Source: Methylococcaceae bacterium
GTDB lineage: Bacteria; Pseudomonadota; Gammaproteobacteria; Methylococcales; Methylomonadaceae
Assembly: GCA_012965425.1 (NCBI GenBank)
Contig: DTSI01000133.1
Coordinates: forward strand, 1 to 49,089
Length of the DNA stretch: 49,089 bases
Reading direction: 5' to 3'
Positions 44,207-49,089 of this stretch are shown here, in pieces. The notes under the pieces were generated by a model. That model searched no databases, was not told the origin of the DNA, and was given only the letters and a program-made list of their open reading frames with translations. Position numbers and translations under genes: made by a program. Every line of letters begins with the position of its first letter. Position 1 is the stretch's first letter.

Positions 44207-44641
44207 CTATCGCAGTGACGTTACCCGCCCTGTCATAACAAAATTATGATAATCCTCTAGTACCCTCGTATGATCGAATGCTAATACTTCTGGTATCGTG
44301 TTAAAGGTAAACACCCCACAGTCTTTAGCATCATCAGCTGCAACAGGAAATCCTTGCGCCTCAGCCACATAGACTGCTGTCACGGTATGGTTTCTAGGGT
44401 CTCGACTGGGATCAGAATACAGTCCTAACAAAGCGGTTAATCTAACAGATAACCCTGTCTCTTCTGCTGCCTCACGCATGGCTGCCATTTCCATGGTTTC
44501 ACCCAGATCAACAAAGCCACCGGGAATTGCCCAACCCAATGGTTCAAAAACACGTTCAATAAGTACAAAAGGTCGATCAGGCAAATCGACCAACTCAATA
44601 ATCGTATCTGCGGCTACGAGTGGCGTCACCGGTTTTGCCAT
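44207..44641 (-). CDS. Nudix hydrolase
   Basis: 144 residues with a full Nudix box (GFVDLGETMEMAAMREAAEETGL, GX5EX7REUXEEXGU). The later GLYSDPSRDPRNHTVTAVYVA is common in ADP-ribose and related pyrophosphatases. GGGAG lies 9 nt before the ATG. Substrate not assignable. Confidence 0.9.
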   Translation of the reverse strand: MAKPVTPLVAADTIIELVDLPDRPFVLIERVFEPLGWAIPGGFVDLGETMEMAAMREAAEETGLSVRLTALLGLYSDPSRDPRNHTVTAVYVAEAQGFPVAADDAKDCGVFTFNTIPEVLAFDHTRVLEDYHNFVMTGRVTSLR

Positions 44642-44713
44642 TGCACGTTCTCCCTTATTTTAACGTTAAAACTGGCAAATAAAAATCCATCATACTCTAA
44701 TTAACACCGGCTC

Positions 44714-45625
44714 TCATCGAACGAATAAAACCGACAGATCCAATGATAATAGGTATTTAGTGAACCGATACAATCCATATAAAATTGCCACCGGGAAAAT
44801 AACAGCATGCAAAACAAACACAACAATGAGTTCTAATAAATGTTCTGCCAAATTATTAACTATCGTCTTTAACTGCAATAACTGCTGTTCTAACTGTTTT
44901 TTTAATTCTGCTATTTGTAATTGTACATAAGCTTTAATATCCAAGGTATTTTTAACACGGCCCCACAGCGTTTCATCGCTCCTTGAATGTTGCTGTTGTT
45001 GATTTTGCATTGTTAACGCTATCGTCTGATAATCTTGCCCTAAGTCCTCAATGTTTTTATGGGTTTGTTTAATAACTAAAAATGAACGATTATATTGCGC
45101 ACTTAGAAACTGCTCATAAACCCCCGCATTTACAATAAACACAAACGGTATACTGAACCGCAAAAAAATAACTACCAGTGAAACCTTGAGCCAGAAACTC
45201 TTACTCTTTATCGAGACCTTCTCCGTCCAAATAAATAGAACCGTTAATAACAGAAGACCACTATAAATAACCCGACTCACTGGCCAGGCTGTTATCACCA
45301 TAAACACTTTCTCAGCACCGATAGCGGTCGTACTGGCGAGCATCACCCAAGAAAATTGTTCAACTAAATCATTAACAGGGTCCAATATCTGGCCGGGTGC
45401 CAACGTCATCCCTATGCCCAAAGGGACCAGCGCCAACTCAGTCCCTTGCATGACTGAAATAACAGCATTCAGCGCACGGCCCGACACAAAAGCCGTTGAT
45501 GCGTCATTAAAAGAATTATTTATATGGCTCTGCCCCATTACATCTAGTGCACCGGTGTAATTGAACTTCACCGCAACCAATAATAGCGCCGTAATAACAC
45601 CTTTAACCCACGCATTTTTTTTCAT
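44714..45625 (-). CDS. Conserved inner membrane protein of unknown function
   Basis: 303 residues. Signal-like first helix, then membrane segments at about 80-98, 105-130 and 140-165. A long soluble coiled-coil region (about 180-255, Gln/Lys-rich, QLEQQLLQLKTIVNNLAEHLLEL) and a final helix (LIVVFVLHAVIFPVAILYGLYRF) follow. The stretch APGQILDPVNDLVEQFSWVMLAST appears to be its most conserved part. I do not recognise a named family. Single gene, opposite to relA. Confidence 0.7.
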   Translation of the reverse strand: MKKNAWVKGVITALLLVAVKFNYTGALDVMGQSHINNSFNDASTAFVSGRALNAVISVMQGTELALVPLGIGMTLAPGQILDPVNDLVEQFSWVMLASTTAIGAEKVFMVITAWPVSRVIYSGLLLLTVLFIWTEKVSIKSKSFWLKVSLVVIFLRFSIPFVFIVNAGVYEQFLSAQYNRSFLVIKQTHKNIEDLGQDYQTIALTMQNQQQQHSRSDETLWGRVKNTLDIKAYVQLQIAELKKQLEQQLLQLKTIVNNLAEHLLELIVVFVLHAVIFPVAILYGLYRFTKYLLSLDLSVLFVR

Positions 45626-45833
45626 GTAAGTGATTCCAAAAAAATATGACTTAACTGGCTTTAGTCATTTAATCGCTGCCAACTATTGAGCTAAGGTATA
45701 CTGGAAAAAATCTTTTTCAACACACGTTAAACTAACCATTAATATCTGAAGTCTACACCGGTGAGCAGATCAACTGTTTAAAATTTAATCATTACACTTT
45801 CCTATGTTAATTGCGCATTGCTAAAACTCATTT

Positions 45834-47846
45834 ATGACCCTAGCTACTGAAGCAGTATTACTGACATCATTTCCTAAAAAAGAACAAGCACAAATCCAGC
45901 ACCTCATAAGACAATTATTATCACTGAAAGAAAGTGACCAAAATAGACGTCCTAAGGCGACCGATGTCATAAAAATCTTATATCCCCTTCATGTTGACAG
46001 CCATTGTATATTGGCGACTTTACTGAGCGATTCACGCTTAGAAAAAAGATATAACCCTGATCAGATCACCGCTTACTATGGCAAAGTCGTAACTCATTTA
46101 GTTCAGGATATACACTGGCTAAACCATCTGGCTGTTTATTCACCCACAACACATTCCAGACCGCATCAAGCTGAAACACTGCGCCGCATGGTATTAGCCA
46201 TGACTCAGGATATTCGGTCGATCATGATTAAATTCGCTTACCGAATTCAACGTTTGCGAAACCTCTCGCATGAAGATAAACAAGTACAACACATTATTGC
46301 CAATGAAACGCTTGAAATCTATGCGCCATTAGCCAACCGCCTTGGTATTAATCAATTCAAATGGGAATTAGAAGATCTGGCTTTTCGTCATTTAGACGCT
46401 GAACACTATCACGCTATTGCCAACTCACTCGCAAACAACCGAAATCAACGCGAAACAGTCATCCAAACCAATATTCACGCATTAACTGAATTATTAGCCC
46501 AGGAAAATATTACGGCAACCCTTTACGGCAGGCCTAAACACATCTATAGCATCTGGAATAAGATGCAAAAAAAACACCTTGAATTTGAAGAACTCTATGA
46601 TTTACTCGCTATTCGTATCATCGTTGCCAATACAACAGACTGCTACACCGTTTTAGGGTTAGCGCATAGCCATTGGCAATATGTCCCTAAAGAATTTGAT
46701 GATTATATTGCCAATCCTAAGGAAAATGGTTATCAATCATTGCACTCCGTTATTCTCGATCACACCGGCAACCGTATTGAACTACAAATACGAACACAAG
46801 GCATGCATGAACAAGCGGAACTGGGGGTTGCTGCCCACTGGCACTATAAAGAAGGGAAGGCTATTAATAAAACCACAAGAAATAATATAAGCGCGCTTCG
46901 TAAACTTATTGACGATCATGATTCTCAAACTGATTTACTGGAAAACTTTAAATCTGAATTGTTTTCAGATCGAATTTTCGTCCGCACACCCGCCGGTGAT
47001 ATTATTGATTTAATAAAAGGAGCAACACCGTTAGATTTTGCCTATACCATTCATACTGATATTGGTCATCGCTGCCGGGGTGCAAAAATAAATGGCGTAA
47101 TAAAACCATTAACACAACCGCTTCAATCGGGTGACAAAGTTGAAATCATAACGGCAAAACAGGCTATCCCAAATTACAACTGGACGCAGTTACATCTTGG
47201 CTTTTTAAAAACTCCCCGCGCACTTCGAAAAGTCAGAAGTTGGTTTAAGCAACAAAGTCAGCCCCTTAACACTAAAAAAACGCCTACACCGAAAGCATCC
47301 ACTTCCACCCCAATTACACCCTCAGTTATAGCCAACCAGCATTCTTCAGAAAAATTTAACCTGACCCCTTTACTGCCCCCTTCACAGCGGCATAACTACA
47401 AATCGGATGTTATTGTTTCAGAGCTTGATAATGTCTTAACCTCATTAGCTCACTGTTGTTCACCGGCTAAAGGCGACCCTATTATTGGTTTTATTTCAGT
47501 AAAAAAAGGAATTACGGTTCATCGCCAAAACTGTCGTAATATCACCGCCTTGACGCTGGAACAACAGTCGCGTCTTCTGGAGGTAAATTGGAGTCATACA
47601 AACGCTAAGCCTTATGCGGTTCCGGTTATCATTAAAGCGAGTAGCAACGATCATTTGCTTAATAATATCATGCAATTTTTTTTAACCAGAAAAGTACATA
47701 TATCAGATGTCACTCTACACACCGATTCTGATGCAACCGCAACGTTACTGTTATCAGTTCATATTACCGATACCCAAGAACTTGCATCACTCTTAGAGAA
47801 AGTCCTTCAACTCACAGATATCATCAGTGCTGCCCGGAAAAAATAA
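45834..47846 (+). CDS. relA: RelA-type (p)ppGpp synthetase
   Basis: 670 residues. The N-terminal hydrolase domain is degenerate: no HDxxED (the region reads HVDSHCILATLLSDSRLE). The synthetase domain has YGRPKHIYSIWNKMQKK, the acidic EFDD signature of monofunctional RelA (SpoT has RxKD), ANPKENGYQSLHSVIL and ELQIRTQGMHEQAELGVAAHWHYKEG. A TGS domain (FVRTPAGDIIDLIKGATPLDFAYTIH), the zinc/RIS region (HCCSPAKGDPIIGF...HRQNC) and a C-terminal ACT domain follow. It should make ppGpp on stalled ribosomes. It is shorter than the usual ~740 residues, with a trimmed N-terminus and TGS-RIS linker. No strong ribosome site before the ATG. Confidence 0.94.
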   Translation: MTLATEAVLLTSFPKKEQAQIQHLIRQLLSLKESDQNRRPKATDVIKILYPLHVDSHCILATLLSDSRLEKRYNPDQITAYYGKVVTHLVQDIHWLNHLAVYSPTTHSRPHQAETLRRMVLAMTQDIRSIMIKFAYRIQRLRNLSHEDKQVQHIIANETLEIYAPLANRLGINQFKWELEDLAFRHLDAEHYHAIANSLANNRNQRETVIQTNIHALTELLAQENITATLYGRPKHIYSIWNKMQKKHLEFEELYDLLAIRIIVANTTDCYTVLGLAHSHWQYVPKEFDDYIANPKENGYQSLHSVILDHTGNRIELQIRTQGMHEQAELGVAAHWHYKEGKAINKTTRNNISALRKLIDDHDSQTDLLENFKSELFSDRIFVRTPAGDIIDLIKGATPLDFAYTIHTDIGHRCRGAKINGVIKPLTQPLQSGDKVEIITAKQAIPNYNWTQLHLGFLKTPRALRKVRSWFKQQSQPLNTKKTPTPKASTSTPITPSVIANQHSSEKFNLTPLLPPSQRHNYKSDVIVSELDNVLTSLAHCCSPAKGDPIIGFISVKKGITVHRQNCRNITALTLEQQSRLLEVNWSHTNAKPYAVPVIIKASSNDHLLNNIMQFFLTRKVHISDVTLHTDSDATATLLLSVHITDTQELASLLEKVLQLTDIISAARKK

Positions 47847-47880
47847 GGCTAATTGCTAACTGTAACCATCCATAACAACG

Positions 47881-49086
47881 TTATGCTGACAAGACTGTTA
47901 CCACCGCATCCGTGAGCGTTTCAAGATCAGCTTCGCTTATAATATAAGGCGGCATTAAATAAACAAGACGATTAAAGGGTCGCAACCAAACACCGTTTTC
48001 AACGAATAACGGCTGTAACGTTGTCATCGTGATAGGCTCATGCATTTCCACCACACCAATTGCCCCTAAAACCCGCACGTCTTTAACTTGCGGCAACTTT
48101 CTACACGGCGCTAAACCCACCGCTAATCCTGCTGCAATCCTCTTAATACGCTGCTGCCAAGGCGAATCCAACAATAATTGCAAGCTCGCTAATCCTGCAC
48201 AACACGCTAAGGGGTTAGCCATAAAAGTGGGTCCGTGCATAAACACCCCAGGATCACCCTCGCTGATTATTGTTGCTACTTTTTGATGAACGAGCGTGGC
48301 TGCCAACGTTAAATAGCCACCTGTTAATGCTTTCCCAAGGCACAGAATATCCGGCGTCACCGTCCCATGCTCAAGCGCAAACAATTTACCGGTCCGCCCA
48401 AATCCTGTGGCAATCTCATCGAATATTAACAACACATCATAACGGTCACACAGTGCTCGTACCGCCGACAAATAGCTGGGCGAATAGAATCGCATCCCTC
48501 CGGCGCCTTGAACAATCGGTTCTAAAATAAAAGCCGCAATCTGTAGGTGATGCCTTTTAAGTAACGCTTCAACTGATTCTGTGTCTTGCTCTGAACAAGT
48601 TTCATCAAAACCACATTGAGGCGCATCTGCAAAAAATTGTGAAACTAAACCATGCGTGAATAAGCCATGCATCCCATTGACAGGATCACTCACCGACATC
48701 GCGCCAAAAGTATCGCCATGATAGCCATGACGTATGGTTAGCATCTTACTTTTACTCGGTTGCCCCTGTGCATACCAGTATTGAATCGCCATTTTCATAG
48801 CAACTTCCACCGCCACAGAACCGGAATCAGAAAAAAATACCGTTGTTAAAGGCGCCGGTGTTATTGCTACTAATTGCATTGCTAAATCAACTGCCGGTTG
48901 ATGCGTTAGGCCGCCAAACATGACATGCGACATCGTTTGAATTTGCTGCGTTAAGGCCGCATTGATCACCGGATGATTATAGCCATGAATCGCACTCCAC
49001 CACGACGACATACCATCAATAAGTTCAGAACCATCCATCAACTTCAACCGGACACCCGCAGCGGACGCAACCGGATAAAGAGGCGC
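47881..49086 (-). CDS. bioA: Adenosylmethionine-8-amino-7-oxononanoate aminotransferase BioA (5' end not in view or interrupted)
   Basis: About 402 residues are seen of the usual ~430. DGSELIDGMSSWWSAIHGYNHP, SHVMFGGLTHQPA, FFSDSGSVAVEVAMKMAIQYW, RHGYHGDTFGAMSVSDP, LIFDEIATGFGRTGKLFA, the PLP lysine in CLGKALTGGYL, and HGPTFMANPLACCAGLASL are diagnostic of BioA. It makes diaminopelargonate in biotin synthesis. Family-like sequence (APLYPVASAAGVRLKLMDG) continues upstream of the first possible start (TTG 49047) to the window edge, where positions 49087-49089 read TAG in frame. Either the gene is broken there or the true reading lies outside the window. Confidence 0.9.
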   Translation of the reverse strand, partial: APLYPVASAAGVRLKLMDGSELIDGMSSWWSAIHGYNHPVINAALTQQIQTMSHVMFGGLTHQPAVDLAMQLVAITPAPLTTVFFSDSGSVAVEVAMKMAIQYWYAQGQPSKSKMLTIRHGYHGDTFGAMSVSDPVNGMHGLFTHGLVSQFFADAPQCGFDETCSEQDTESVEALLKRHHLQIAAFILEPIVQGAGGMRFYSPSYLSAVRALCDRYDVLLIFDEIATGFGRTGKLFALEHGTVTPDILCLGKALTGGYLTLAATLVHQKVATIISEGDPGVFMHGPTFMANPLACCAGLASLQLLLDSPWQQRIKRIAAGLAVGLAPCRKLPQVKDVRVLGAIGVVEMHEPITMTTLQPLFVENGVWLRPFNRLVYLMPPYIISEADLETLTDAVVTVLSA

Positions 49087-49089
49087 CTA

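Noticed and set aside
1-49089. CRISPR array, tRNA, rRNA, insertion sequence
   Set aside because: No regularly spaced repeats, no recognisable tRNA or rRNA sequence and no transposase were seen by eye; a covariance search could still find a small RNA.

Overview
The window looks like a chromosomal segment of a free-living, AT-leaning gammaproteobacterium. The evidence is the full type II secretion operon, a LapA/LapB/LapC/LapD/LapG-type biofilm adhesin system, an NhaD antiporter, a RelA-type stringent-response enzyme and bioA. A methanotroph-like lineage (Methylococcales) is possible from the gene mix, but that is inference; no marker gene or rRNA is present.

Layout. (1) 1-3.1 kb, minus strand: a TolC-like outer membrane channel followed by the start of a giant type I secreted adhesin whose N-terminus carries a TAAG retention and cleavage site; the adhesin runs off the left edge. 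(2) 3.3-9.6 kb: a small TrpB-like protein, a divergent transketolase, and the lapB/lapC ABC exporter and adaptor. (3) 9.7-16.3 kb: an accessory island built around a diversity-generating retroelement (DGR). In transcription order it holds repeat C, a collagen-stalked C-type-lectin-like variable protein, avd, template repeat (TR), spacer hairpin, reverse transcriptase (RT), repeat B, a secreted thrombospondin-3 repeat protein, a second copy of the spacer hairpin, an internally deleted RT, repeat A, and a secreted GlcG/HbpS-like protein. The TR/VR comparison shows the adenine-specific substitutions of a DGR. Both local RT copies are broken and each has lost a different residue of the YxDD catalytic box. 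(4) 16.3-27.3 kb: a LuxR-type regulator closing a gspEFGHIJKLM-(C-like)-D operon. (5) 27.7-30.3 kb: lapG and lapD, the c-di-GMP switch that decides whether the adhesin of region 1 is cut from the surface. (6) 30.5-49.1 kb: mostly ordinary genes: MOSC and B12-radical-SAM, a divergent HemF-like protein, NhaD, an alpha/beta hydrolase, a degenerate GIY-YIG-like membrane protein, a broken hybrid histidine kinase beside a Cache-REC-HPt protein, ElyC-like, glutamine cyclotransferase, Nudix, a membrane protein, RelA and bioA.

How it fits together. Most of the window concerns the cell surface. Type I secretion exports the giant adhesin, LapD/LapG control its release, type II secretion exports folded proteins, and the DGR island encodes three signal-peptide proteins that all sit behind a copy of the same ~150-270 bp leader repeat. 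The most unusual structure is the tandem cassette of the island (leader repeat, exported protein, spacer hairpin, RT), in which the thrombospondin-repeat gene occupies the place that variable protein, avd and TR hold in the first unit. The spacer hairpin is kept by a compensatory base-pair change between the two units, although the RTs have decayed. Several other genes carry single-base homopolymer indels or in-frame stops, so real decay and assembly error both have to be considered.
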